Assembly (NCBI GenBank): GCA_040509755.1
Contig: JBEVKF010000095.1
Coordinates: 1-39,429 of the forward strand
DNA from: JACVRW01 sp040509755
GTDB lineage: Bacteria > Actinomycetota > Thermoleophilia > Solirubrobacterales > Thermoleophilaceae
Reading direction: 5' to 3'
Length of the DNA stretch: 39,429 nucleotides
The notes under the pieces are model-generated. The model was given only the letters and a program-made list of their open reading frames with translations, had not been told where the DNA came from and did not search any database. Positions 8,835-17,239 of this stretch are shown here, in pieces (position 1 is the first letter of the stretch; the number at the start of each line of letters is the position of its first letter). The position numbers were made by a program, and so were the translations under genes.

Positions 8835-10010
8835 ATGAGGGTGATCTCCCGGCTCAACGTGGGTGGGCCTGCGATTCAGGCGATCACACTCACAGCCCGA
8901 ATGACCAGGCTCGGCTACGACACCCTGCTCGTGCATGGCCAAGAGGGGGAGCGCGAGGGAAGCATGGGGGGGCTGGCGGATCAGCTCGGGGTTCGACCGC
9001 GGCTTGTTCCAAGCCTGCGGCGCGCAGTCGGGTTCCGCGACCTTCACGCCCTACTCGGCGTCTTGCGAGTGATGCATCGCTTCCGTCCCGACCTAGTCCA
9101 CACTCACGCTTCGAAGGGCGGGACGATCGGACGGCTGGCGGGGCTGATGCTCGGTTCACTAGGCCCGCGCGTCATGGTCCACACCTTTCACGGCCATGTT
9201 CTCGAGGGCTACTTCACTCCACGAAGGGCGTGGCTCTACATGACGGTCGAACGGAGGCTAGCCGCGCGCACGACCCGCATCGTTGCCGTGTCGGATGAAG
9301 TGCGCGACGACCTCGTCAGGCTGCGAATCGCACCCCCGTCTCGAATCAGCGTCGTGCCGCTCGGCTTCGATCTCTCACGGTTTCAGGAGTCCCCGCCCGT
9401 CCGGAGGTCGATCGGAAACGCTTGGCGTGCGGCGCACGGCCTAGAGGAAGACGTGCCACTCGTGCTGCTCGTCGCGAGGTTTGTGCCGATCAAACGTGTC
9501 GATCGATTCCTGCGGGTGGCGAACCTCATCGCAAAGGAATCGACTGCTGTATTCGCGATTCTCGGAGACGGCGAGCTGAGGGGGGAGATGCTGAGGTGCG
9601 ATGAAGCGCGAGCCCTGGGACGACGCTTGCATTGGATCGGCTTCGAAGAGAACGTGGCGCCGGCGATGTTCGCGTCCGACGTCGTGATGCTGACCTCGGA
9701 CAACGAAGGAACGCCGGTGAGCCTCATCGAGGCGCACGCAGCTGGCGTGCCCGCGGTCGCCACTGACGTCGGCGGGGTCCGCGCGGTCGTGCGAGATGGA
9801 GAGACTGGCTTCGTCCGCCGGGCCGACGATGAGGTGGGCCTGTCGAGCGCGGTAGTCCAGTTGCTGCGCGAGCCCGAGGTGGCCGATCGCTTTGGAAAGA
9901 ATGGCTCCGCTCATGTGGCCCAAACCTTCTCGCTCGATCGGCTTCTTGGGGATCTCGACGGTCTCTACCGGGACTTGCTGGCAGCCTCGACGCGAGCGAA
10001 GGCCGCATGA
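8835..10010 (+). CDS. Glycosyltransferase family 4
   Basis: A 391-residue GT-B enzyme that likely adds one sugar of the repeat unit at the cytoplasmic membrane face. The N-terminal domain begins MRVISRLNVGGPAIQA, with the acceptor-side glycine loop. The donor domain shows VARFVPIKRVDRFL and the EX7E motif in EGTPVSLIEAHAAGVPAV, followed by TDVGG. Start: ATG 8835 fits the family N terminus. ATG 8805, inside the end of the epimerase gene, would add ten residues. It sits 16 bases behind the epimerase, suggesting that gene supplies its donor sugar. Its last bases overlap the start of a degraded ORF (10007). Confidence 0.88.
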   Translation: MRVISRLNVGGPAIQAITLTARMTRLGYDTLLVHGQEGEREGSMGGLADQLGVRPRLVPSLRRAVGFRDLHALLGVLRVMHRFRPDLVHTHASKGGTIGRLAGLMLGSLGPRVMVHTFHGHVLEGYFTPRRAWLYMTVERRLAARTTRIVAVSDEVRDDLVRLRIAPPSRISVVPLGFDLSRFQESPPVRRSIGNAWRAAHGLEEDVPLVLLVARFVPIKRVDRFLRVANLIAKESTAVFAILGDGELRGEMLRCDEARALGRRLHWIGFEENVAPAMFASDVVMLTSDNEGTPVSLIEAHAAGVPAVATDVGGVRAVVRDGETGFVRRADDEVGLSSAVVQLLREPEVADRFGKNGSAHVAQTFSLDRLLGDLDGLYRDLLAASTRAKAA

Positions 10011-10163
10011 CACGAGTAGTCGTGACCAGCGCGCAGGCGGCATCGTCTCCTGGAATGCGAGTTCGTGGGGGGCTTCCTGCGGGGCCTCGAATTACTGGGC
10101 GTCGCCGTCGACCCGCTCCCCCTGGATGTTGCCCACGACGGCATCCTCGAGAGCTATCGCTAA
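10007..10163 (+). pseudogene. Short remnant, possibly the start of a former glycosyltransferase
   Basis: An ATG overlapping the previous TGA opens MTRVVVTSAQ, which looks like the first strand of a Rossmann-type enzyme. A different frame from 10026 then reads EFVGGFLRGLELLGV and PLPLDVAHDGILESYR before TAA 10161-10163. The two pieces look coding but are out of frame with each other and total only about 50 codons. I read this as a shifted and truncated 5' fragment of a lost gene. The family call is a guess. The stop overlaps the methyltransferase stop in CTAA. Confidence 0.3.
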
Positions 10164-11131
10164 CGGCCCTGTCGCGTCTGAGGTCCCTCGACCTCGCCCA
10201 AGGAGGTGACGCGGCCGTCACCGATCCATCCCGAGTTTGGAAGCACCACGCGATCCTGGAGCCCGGCCGCCGCCAGCATCTCGTCCACCTCGTGGCGCTC
10301 GAAGCGGAACTCGATCGGGGCGGAGAAGCGGTCGAACTGGTCGTTGACGAGCACGCCGAACGGATAGTCGGCATACGTCTTCAGTGGGAGCGCGCGGGCG
10401 AGCCGGCGTCCACGCGGACGGTGTCGCAACGCTCTATGGGGGGTCACGACCATCAGCATCAGAGCCGCGGCCAGCGGGTAGCAGGCGAGGTGGAGCAACC
10501 GGTGAGGCAGCCGCACCGTCACCCGTCGCGCCGCGGCCACACCGCGCAGCATGGTCCGTTGCAGACGGCTCTCCGGCCACCAGTAGAGATAGACATGCAC
10601 GTGCCCTCCCGGCCTGGCGAACCGCGCGATCGCGCGCAGAGCGCGGGCCGGGTCGGGAAGGTGGTGCAGCACTCCGATGGCCATGACGAAGTCGAAGCTC
10701 CCGGGCTCGAACGGCAGGTCCTCCGCGTCGGCCTCCACCGTCAGGACCTCGGGCGGCAGGTTGCGTCGCGCGACGTCGATTGAATCGCCGAGGTCGACCG
10801 CTACTACGTTGGCGCCCGCCGCGGCCGCTTGAGCGGAGTGGCGGCCCGAGCCTGCGCCGACGTCGAGCATGGTGCGCCCAGCCAGGTCTTCAGGGGTGTG
10901 CGGGCGCAGGTAGTCCCTGAAGTTGCGCTCCCACTCGGGCCGGGCCTGACCGAAGTGCCGCCACTCGTAGGCGAAGCTCTCGGCCGTACGGCGGCGGTAC
11001 GACGCTCGGCCTGGAGAAACCATTCGGACGGTGCCATCGACGATTGGGTAGACGGCGCCGCATTCTCGGCACCCGACGCTGTTCCCGTCGTCGCCGAGTC
11101 CCACGTCGGAGCGGCACACCAGGCAGCGCAA
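10160..11131 (-). CDS. SAM-dependent methyltransferase with N-terminal zinc ribbon
   Basis: A 323-residue class I methyltransferase starting at TTG 11131; an in-frame TAG shortly upstream limits the start. The N terminus has four cysteines in CLVC (3-6) and CREC (21-24), a Trm112-like zinc ribbon common in methyltransferases of sugar loci. Motif I is LDVGAGSGRHS (about 89-99), followed by VAVDLGDS, and motif IV-like FDFVMAIGVLHHLPD. A hydrophobic and basic middle part (about 185-250) may touch the membrane. It is divergent from the flippase with about 29 bases between starts. Methylation of a sugar, or of a lipid-linked intermediate, is inferred. Confidence 0.83.
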   Translation of the reverse strand: MRCLVCRSDVGLGDDGNSVGCRECGAVYPIVDGTVRMVSPGRASYRRRTAESFAYEWRHFGQARPEWERNFRDYLRPHTPEDLAGRTMLDVGAGSGRHSAQAAAAGANVVAVDLGDSIDVARRNLPPEVLTVEADAEDLPFEPGSFDFVMAIGVLHHLPDPARALRAIARFARPGGHVHVYLYWWPESRLQRTMLRGVAAARRVTVRLPHRLLHLACYPLAAALMLMVVTPHRALRHRPRGRRLARALPLKTYADYPFGVLVNDQFDRFSAPIEFRFERHEVDEMLAAAGLQDRVVLPNSGWIGDGRVTSLGEVEGPQTRQGR

Positions 11132-11160
11132 TGCTGTCAGGTCGATGCCCGGATCCTAGA

Positions 11161-12555
11161 GTGTGGTGCGTGCCCGACGGCCCTCAAGCGGGGAACGACC
11201 TGACCGCCTACGTCTCTGGCGACGCATTTCGCAGCGGGGGCCGGCTGCTCGCCCTGAGGGCGGGCCAGTACGCGTCGCTGTTCGTCTGCAGCATCATCGT
11301 CGCACGTGCCCTCGGCCCCCCGGAGCGGGCCGAGTACGCGCTGGTGCTCAGCCTCGCCGCGATCGTCTGGATGATGATCTCCGCCGGGCTCGACAGCGCC
11401 GCCAGCAGGATCCTCGGCCGCCGCGAGGGGAGCCTCGAGGACGTTACGCGCCTCCTGTCCGCTGCGGCGCTCGTGCTGGGCGCCATCGGGATGGCGCTCA
11501 CATTCGGCGTGGGCCTGCTGCTGCAGGACAGCGTGCTGCAGGGCGCGAGCGTCCTTTCGATCGCGCTCGGGGCGGCAACCGTCCCCTGTCTGCTCGTGAC
11601 GCAGTACTCGTCGGCGCTGCTGTTTCGAATGGGTGCGCTGTCGAGCTACGGGCGAGTGGTGGTGATCGCCGGGCTCCTCCAGCTGGCCCTGCTCGCAGCG
11701 ACAGTCTCGATATCCGACCTGACCGCGCAGTCGGCCTTGGTCATCGCTCTTGTGGTGAGCGCCAGCATTGCGGCTGGTTTGGCCGTCGCGCTGGCGCGGG
11801 TCGCCGGTAGGCGTGCGTTGCTTCCCTCGGCCCCCCGCGAACTCCGGGGTGCCGCGGCGCGCGCGGGCGTTCAGTTCCACGCCTCCTCGCTGGCTCTCTA
11901 CCTGAACCTGAAGGTGGACCTACTGATCGTCGCCGCGATGCTCGGGGCCACAGACGCGGGCCTCTACTCGCTCGCTGTCATCCTCGTCGACGTGCTGTTT
12001 GCGGCCTCGCAGTCGATGTCCTTCGGGGCCGTCGAGACTCAGACCCACGCGCCCGCCGAGCAGGCTGCCCGCTACACGGCCGACTTCATCCGACAGAACG
12101 TCGCGCTTGCCTTCCTGCTGGCGATGCTTGCAACCGCCGCGGCGTACCCCGCCATCACCATCATCTATGGAAGCGAGTGGGCCGGGGCTGTGCTCCCGTT
12201 CGCGATCCTGACGGTCGCGATCATCGGGTTGTCGGTGGAGACGCCGTCGCGGAATCTCCTCGTGCGGATCGGGCGCCCGCGACAGGTTGCGTACGTCTCG
12301 ATCGCCGGCATGGTCACCAACGTGACCTTCAACCTCGCTCTCATCCCAGCGCTCGGCATCGCCGGTTCGGCGCTGGCCTCCGTGCTGTCCTACTGGCTGG
12401 TCGGGGCGCTCATGCTCGCGCTTCTCTCGCGCGAGACCGGGCTCGGAATGTCGGAGAGCCTCGCGCTGCCGCGGCGTGACGATGTGGTCCGGCGGATCCC
12501 GCGTCAGTGGCTCCAGCGGCGGGCCATCGGCAGGGAGCCGGGCGCGGCGGGCTGA
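11161..12555 (+). CDS. Wzx-like polysaccharide flippase (MOP superfamily)
   Basis: About 464 residues, nearly all hydrophobic, with roughly 12-14 membrane segments in the even spacing of Wzx/RfbX flippases, which move undecaprenyl-linked repeat units across the membrane. Family-like features include GRLLALRAGQYASLFVCSII near the N terminus, a charged residue pair in YLNLKVDLLIVAAMLG, and NLALIPALGIAGSALASVLS near the C terminus. Start: GTG 11161 follows GGA at 11151-11153; GTG 11170 is also possible. A longer reading from 11044 would overlap the methyltransferase and adds an Arg-rich non-conserved leader. asnB begins three bases after its stop, so the genes are coupled. Confidence 0.85.
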   Translation: MWCVPDGPQAGNDLTAYVSGDAFRSGGRLLALRAGQYASLFVCSIIVARALGPPERAEYALVLSLAAIVWMMISAGLDSAASRILGRREGSLEDVTRLLSAAALVLGAIGMALTFGVGLLLQDSVLQGASVLSIALGAATVPCLLVTQYSSALLFRMGALSSYGRVVVIAGLLQLALLAATVSISDLTAQSALVIALVVSASIAAGLAVALARVAGRRALLPSAPRELRGAAARAGVQFHASSLALYLNLKVDLLIVAAMLGATDAGLYSLAVILVDVLFAASQSMSFGAVETQTHAPAEQAARYTADFIRQNVALAFLLAMLATAAAYPAITIIYGSEWAGAVLPFAILTVAIIGLSVETPSRNLLVRIGRPRQVAYVSIAGMVTNVTFNLALIPALGIAGSALASVLSYWLVGALMLALLSRETGLGMSESLALPRRDDVVRRIPRQWLQRRAIGREPGAAG

Positions 12556-12558
12556 CCC

Positions 12559-14409
12559 TTGTGCGGGATCGCAGGCTGGGCCGGACCAGTTGCGGCGGAC
12601 TCAGCGACGCTCGCACGGATGAGTGATTCGCTGCGACATCGCGGACCGGACTCCGCGGGCGGGTTGCTGCGCCCGGGGCGTGTGGGGCTCGGCTTCCGCC
12701 GTCTTTCCATCATCGATCTCGAGACCGGCGACCAGCCGATCTCAAACGAAGCCGGCACCGTCCACGTCACCTGCAACGGCGAGATCTACAACTTTCGCGA
12801 GCTCCGCGGCCGGCTCGTGGACTCCGGTCACGTCTTCAGCACCCGATCGGACACGGAAGTGATCGTGCATCTCTATGAGGAGCTCGGCCCGTCGTTCGTC
12901 GACGAGCTCGAGGGCATGTTCGCGGTCGCTCTGTGGGACGACCGTGCCGAGCGGCTGGTCCTGGCGCGCGACAGGCTGGGGGTCAAGCCGCTCTACTGGG
13001 CACCGCTTGAGCAAGGCCTCCTATACGCGAGCGAGCCGCGCGGGATCATCGCCAGCGGGCTGGTCGATCCGCGCCCGGACCTGCAAGCCCTGGCTCGTTA
13101 TCTGACGCTCCAGTACGTGCCTTCGCCGGCGTCGGGGTTCGCCGGGATCCGCAAGCTCGCGCCGGGTGAGCGCCTCGTGTACAGCCAGGGGCGGGCGCAG
13201 GTGGAGCGCTACTGGTCGCTGGAATTCTCGCCGCGCCAGATCGGCCTCGAGGACGCCGTCACAGAGCTCGACCAGCTGCTCGCCGACGCGACCCGCAAGC
13301 GGCTCGTGGCCGACGTGCCGCTCGGTGCGTTCCTTTCCGGGGGAGTGGACTCGAGCGTCGTCGTGAGTTACATGGCCGAGGCTGCGACGGACGTAAAGAC
13401 GTTCTCGATCGACTTCGAGGAAGACGCATTCAGCGAGAACGAGCACGCCCAACGCGTCGCGGCCAGATTCGGGACCGACCACCGATCGGAGACGCTCAGC
13501 CCCGACATCCTCGAACTCGTCGACCGGGTTGTCGAGTTTGCCGGGGAGCCCTTTGCCGACTCGTCGGCTGTCCCCACGATGCTGCTGAGCGGGTTCACAC
13601 GGGAGAACGTCACGGTTGCGCTCTCGGGCGACGGCGGCGACGAGGCCTTTGCCGGCTATCGGCGGTACGTGCTGAGCACGGCCGCCGACCGCATGGGAAT
13701 CGCCCGCCCGGCAGCCCGGCTGCTGGCGCGAATCGTTCGCGGCCGGGTTGGACGCCTCGGTGACACCGACGTCGCACGCGCGATCGATGCCGCGGCGCGG
13801 ACGCCGGACGACCGGTACGCCAAGCTCATGTCTCATTTCGACCCGGCTGAGCTCAGTTGCCTTTGCACTCCCGAGTTCCTCTCTGAGTCAGGTGGGGTGG
13901 ACGCTTGGGCAGAGGATCTGAAGCCACCGGAGAGGCTGAACGGGGTCAACCGCTACCTCGCCCTGGATACCGCCACCTACCTGCCGGGCGATCTCCTGGT
14001 CAAGCTCGACCGCATGTCGATGGCGCACGCGCTCGAGGTGCGCTCACCGCTGCTCGACTACCGGGTCTTCGAATTCGCCGCGAGTCTGCCCGCAGGCCTC
14101 AAGCTGCGCCGAGGCGGCACGAAGGTGCTGCTCAAGGAGCTGGCTCGGCGACGCGGAGTCCCGTCCAGCGTGGTCGACCGCCGCAAGCAGGGCTTCGGCA
14201 TGCCGGTCGGGGCGTGGATGCGCGGGCCTCTGCGCGGGTGGGTCCGGGACCTGCTGCTGGGGGACGAGATGCGTGGTCGCGGATGGTTTGTGCCGGCCCG
14301 AGTCGAGCGACTCGTGGCTGAGCACGTCGACGAAGGACGCAACCATACGGCGAGGTTGTGGAATCTCGCGATGCTCGAGTCCTGGAATCGTCACTTCTGC
14401 GATCGATGA
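12559..14409 (+). CDS. asnB: Glutamine-hydrolysing asparagine-synthetase-type amidotransferase
   Basis: A 616-residue AsnB-family enzyme. The start is TTG 12559: the next codon must encode the nucleophile Cys2, and MCGIAGWAGP follows exactly. The glutaminase domain (2 to about 215) has RHRGPDS (27-33), NGEIYNF (73-79) and RSDTE (96-100). The synthetase domain (about 235-610) has the ATP pyrophosphatase loop LSGGVDSSVV (259-268) and LSGDGGDEAFAGY. All key residues seem present. Housekeeping asparagine synthesis is possible, but the tight packing between a flippase (three bases) and a glycosyltransferase (ATGA overlap) suggests amidation of a carboxyl sugar or another envelope precursor, as seen for AsnB homologues in other surface polysaccharide loci. 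Confidence 0.93.
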   Translation: MCGIAGWAGPVAADSATLARMSDSLRHRGPDSAGGLLRPGRVGLGFRRLSIIDLETGDQPISNEAGTVHVTCNGEIYNFRELRGRLVDSGHVFSTRSDTEVIVHLYEELGPSFVDELEGMFAVALWDDRAERLVLARDRLGVKPLYWAPLEQGLLYASEPRGIIASGLVDPRPDLQALARYLTLQYVPSPASGFAGIRKLAPGERLVYSQGRAQVERYWSLEFSPRQIGLEDAVTELDQLLADATRKRLVADVPLGAFLSGGVDSSVVVSYMAEAATDVKTFSIDFEEDAFSENEHAQRVAARFGTDHRSETLSPDILELVDRVVEFAGEPFADSSAVPTMLLSGFTRENVTVALSGDGGDEAFAGYRRYVLSTAADRMGIARPAARLLARIVRGRVGRLGDTDVARAIDAAARTPDDRYAKLMSHFDPAELSCLCTPEFLSESGGVDAWAEDLKPPERLNGVNRYLALDTATYLPGDLLVKLDRMSMAHALEVRSPLLDYRVFEFAASLPAGLKLRRGGTKVLLKELARRRGVPSSVVDRRKQGFGMPVGAWMRGPLRGWVRDLLLGDEMRGRGWFVPARVERLVAEHVDEGRNHTARLWNLAMLESWNRHFCDR

Positions 14410-15527
14410 GAGATCGGGTGGCCCGGGCCGGGGTTCCTCACGTCGTGTTCGCGATCGGGGGTCTCCGGCGCGGCGGGAGCGAACTCCAGATGCTGCGGCT
14501 CGTCGAGCTCACCCATGGCACTTCTTGCCGGGCCACGGTCGTGACCCTCTCTCCTGACGTGACCGACGAAGCGCGGGCGAGGCTGGAACGCCTCGGCGTC
14601 GAGCTCGTGTCCCTCAGTCCCCCTCGCCTGCCGCGCCCGCTGCGCCCGCCGGTTGTCGCTGGTCGGATCCTCCGGCTCCTTCGTCGGCTGAGACCCGACC
14701 TCCTCTATCCGTGGCTCGAACAGGCGTCCGCAGCTACCGCGCCGGTCGCCTACGCCCTGCGGATCCCGGTTGTGATCGGGCGCCGCAACATCTCTGGGAT
14801 CGAGGCGGAACGCTGGCGGCCGATCCGCCAGGCGATCTGGGCCATCGAGGGCAGGGCGCCGGTAGTCACAGCGAACTCCGAAGCGGTGGTAGAGGCCGCC
14901 GTCCGGCGCGGAATCCGGCGCGAGCGGCTGCGTCTCGTACGCAACGGCCATGGAGCTTTGCCACCCCTGCCTCTTCCCGGTGGCTCAGCCGTCCGACTCG
15001 GCTACCTCGCCAACTTCCGGCCGGAGAAGGGCCACCTACGCCTGCTCGAGGCGCTCAGCCGGGTTCGGCTCGGCACGCCCTGGACCTGCGTTTTCGCCGG
15101 CGAGGGCCCGCTGGCCGAGTCTGTCGCCCGGCGGGCCGCCGAGCTTGGCCTTGCCGAGCGAGTCAGCTTCGTCGGTGAGGTGAAGGATTCGAGGGCGTTC
15201 TGGGCGTCGGCTGACATCGCCGTCCTGCTCTCAGATCACGAGGGCTCCCCGAACGCGCTCATCGAGGCCGCGTTCGCGGGCCGTCCGCTGGTCGGCACCG
15301 CCGTCGGCGGCACGATCGAGGTGATCCCGGCTGATGGTGGCGCTCTCATCGAGCCCGCCGACTGCGACGCAGCCGCCGCGGCTCTTTCGACGCTCATCGA
15401 GTCACCCGAGCGACGTCTCGCGGCGGGCCTCGTGGCCCATGCTCACGTGTCAGCGCGCTACGCCGAGGATCGGTTCGCCGAAGGCCACATGGCCGCTGTC
15501 GAGGAGGCGCTCGGATCGCGGCGCTGA
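14406..15527 (+). CDS. Glycosyltransferase family 4
   Basis: A 373-residue GT-B enzyme starting at ATG 14406, whose ATGA overlaps the asnB stop. The acceptor domain has VVFAIGGLRRGGSELQMLRL with the GGSE loop. The linker and donor domain have RLGYLANFRPEKGHLRLLEA, VFAGEGPL, VSFVGEV, and the EX7E segment EGSPNALIEAAFAGRPLVGT. This is the classic retaining GT4 pattern of capsule and exopolysaccharide enzymes. The donor is unknown. The polymerase gene follows after five bases, so flippase, asnB, this gene and the polymerase form one tight operon. Confidence 0.9.
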   Translation: MRDRVARAGVPHVVFAIGGLRRGGSELQMLRLVELTHGTSCRATVVTLSPDVTDEARARLERLGVELVSLSPPRLPRPLRPPVVAGRILRLLRRLRPDLLYPWLEQASAATAPVAYALRIPVVIGRRNISGIEAERWRPIRQAIWAIEGRAPVVTANSEAVVEAAVRRGIRRERLRLVRNGHGALPPLPLPGGSAVRLGYLANFRPEKGHLRLLEALSRVRLGTPWTCVFAGEGPLAESVARRAAELGLAERVSFVGEVKDSRAFWASADIAVLLSDHEGSPNALIEAAFAGRPLVGTAVGGTIEVIPADGGALIEPADCDAAAAALSTLIESPERRLAAGLVAHAHVSARYAEDRFAEGHMAAVEEALGSRR

Positions 15528-15532
15528 CACGT

Positions 15533-17239
15533 TTGCTGCGGGCCGCCGGAGGCTCGTTCGCGGCAGCGACGCTCTGCATCGCGGCCGCCCTGGCGCCGTT
15601 TGCCAACGGCCGTCTGATCGACGTGGGTCCCGGTCTGCTCACGGTCGGCCGGCTGCTTTTGGTGCTATGCGCGCTCGCCCTCGTGGCGGACCTCGCGACG
15701 AGGCGAGTCCGTCTCCGCGGCCTGCCGCTCACAGGACGGCTCCTGATCCTCGCGTTCGCTGGTTTCGGCATCGTGGTCGCGGCGAGCGCCGGCACGCGCG
15801 GGTGTGACTGCGCGTCTTCGCTCAGCGGCTACGGCGAGCTGGGTGTGTTCCTGGTAGTCGCGGTGGTGGTCGCCGGTTCGCGGCGCCAAACGCTGCGTCC
15901 ACTGCTGCTGAGTTGCCTCGCGGGTGCGTGGATCGGCTCAATCTGGGCGCTCGCCGGCCTCGGCACGGTCGGTCCCGAGGCCACCCAGGTCGGGGGCGGT
16001 CGCCTGGCAGGCACCTATGGCAACCCGAATCACCTCGGCTATCTCATCGCGCTCGGGTCGCCCGTGGCGGTGGCTCTGCTGTGGCCACGCGACCGGCGCA
16101 CCGCTGCCCTGTTTGCAATAGCCACGCTCCCGCTCGGCATCGCGCTCCTGCTGAGTTACTCGCGCGGCGCGCTGATCGCCGGCGCCGTGGGCGTGCTCGC
16201 GACGGTGGCGGTCGCCCACATTCGCACGCGCCAGGCCGCCCTGCGATTCGGCGTAGCGATCGCGGCCGCGGCCGCCATCGTCGCCTTGGCGTACCCGCTC
16301 TACCTCGACGCACGCATCGAACGCGATCGCAGCGACTCGGATGTGGCGCTCGTGGCTCGAGACCGCAGCGGCTGGGACGCGGGTCTCGGCGGCCTGCCGG
16401 CGGTCGAGCCCGCACGCCTCTCCAATGCCGCGGACGGTGCACTTAGGGTGACGTCAACTCGCTCTGGACAGGGCGTGGGTTTTGCGATCGGCGACCAAAC
16501 CCGCGGCACGCGCGTCGTCGTGATCTTCGACGCGCGCTCCCCCGGCGGCCCACTTCCCTTCGCATTCGGGGTAAAGGCCGACCTCGAGAGCGGGGACGCG
16601 ACGAGCCGGACGGCCGTGCTCGACAGGACGTGGCGGGGCTATCAGGTCAACTGGCAGGCGGCCGCGCGCGGCCTGCGGACCTCCGCCTACTTCTGGCAGT
16701 CGGGCGGGGCGTCGGCGTTCGAGCTTCGTAACGTGCATGTGCGAGTCCAGGAGCCGGGCGCGCCGGCGAGTACGGCCCCTCAGCGGGCTGAGCTGATCGG
16801 CAGCGTCCTCGACACGAGGGCCCACCGCGAGGAGGACCGCTACCTGGAATCGCGGCTCGATGCCGCCGGACTCGCCCTCGAGGCGTTCGCCGATGAGCCC
16901 ATCGTCGGCATCGGCTGGGACCGGTTTCCCCAGCTCGCGGCTCGAGAGCTCGACTACGGCGAGCTGGCGACCCACAACGAATACCTCCGCATCGCCGCGG
17001 AGCTCGGTATCCCCGGCTTGCTGATGCTCGGGTTCGCCGGCTACGTACTAGTACTGGCCATGCGGCGCGCGGGCCGGTCGGCCATGGCGAGCGCGGCGAT
17101 TGGGGTAACGGTCACCGCCGCCGTGGCGCAGCTCTTCCTGAACGGCGTCGGTGTCGCCGAGGCCTCTGTGGCGGCTGTGATCGCGGCGGCGATTCTGTGC
17201 GCCGGGCTACCTGCCGCCCGCCGAGAGCAGCCGCTCTAG
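15533..17239 (+). CDS. Wzy/O-antigen-ligase-type polymerase with carbohydrate-binding insert
   Basis: 568 residues from TTG 15533. The membrane part has about ten segments. TYGNPNHLGYLIALG (161-175) and LLLSYSRGALIAG (205-217) match the Wzy_C/O-antigen-ligase core. FADEPIVGIGWDRFP (452-466) and ATHNEYLRIAAELGIPGLL (479-497) are the conserved segments after the large outer loop. Between about 275 and 406 sits a soluble beta-rich stretch (GALRVTSTRSGQGVGF, then VVIFDARSP, RTWRGYQVNW and FELRNVHVRV) that reads like a CBM_4_9-type jelly roll. It would face outside, where the enzyme joins undecaprenyl-linked units. Its last 33 bases overlap the opposite-strand lipoprotein gene. Confidence 0.83.
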   Translation: MLRAAGGSFAAATLCIAAALAPFANGRLIDVGPGLLTVGRLLLVLCALALVADLATRRVRLRGLPLTGRLLILAFAGFGIVVAASAGTRGCDCASSLSGYGELGVFLVVAVVVAGSRRQTLRPLLLSCLAGAWIGSIWALAGLGTVGPEATQVGGGRLAGTYGNPNHLGYLIALGSPVAVALLWPRDRRTAALFAIATLPLGIALLLSYSRGALIAGAVGVLATVAVAHIRTRQAALRFGVAIAAAAAIVALAYPLYLDARIERDRSDSDVALVARDRSGWDAGLGGLPAVEPARLSNAADGALRVTSTRSGQGVGFAIGDQTRGTRVVVIFDARSPGGPLPFAFGVKADLESGDATSRTAVLDRTWRGYQVNWQAAARGLRTSAYFWQSGGASAFELRNVHVRVQEPGAPASTAPQRAELIGSVLDTRAHREEDRYLESRLDAAGLALEAFADEPIVGIGWDRFPQLAARELDYGELATHNEYLRIAAELGIPGLLMLGFAGYVLVLAMRRAGRSAMASAAIGVTVTAAVAQLFLNGVGVAEASVAAVIAAAILCAGLPAARREQPL

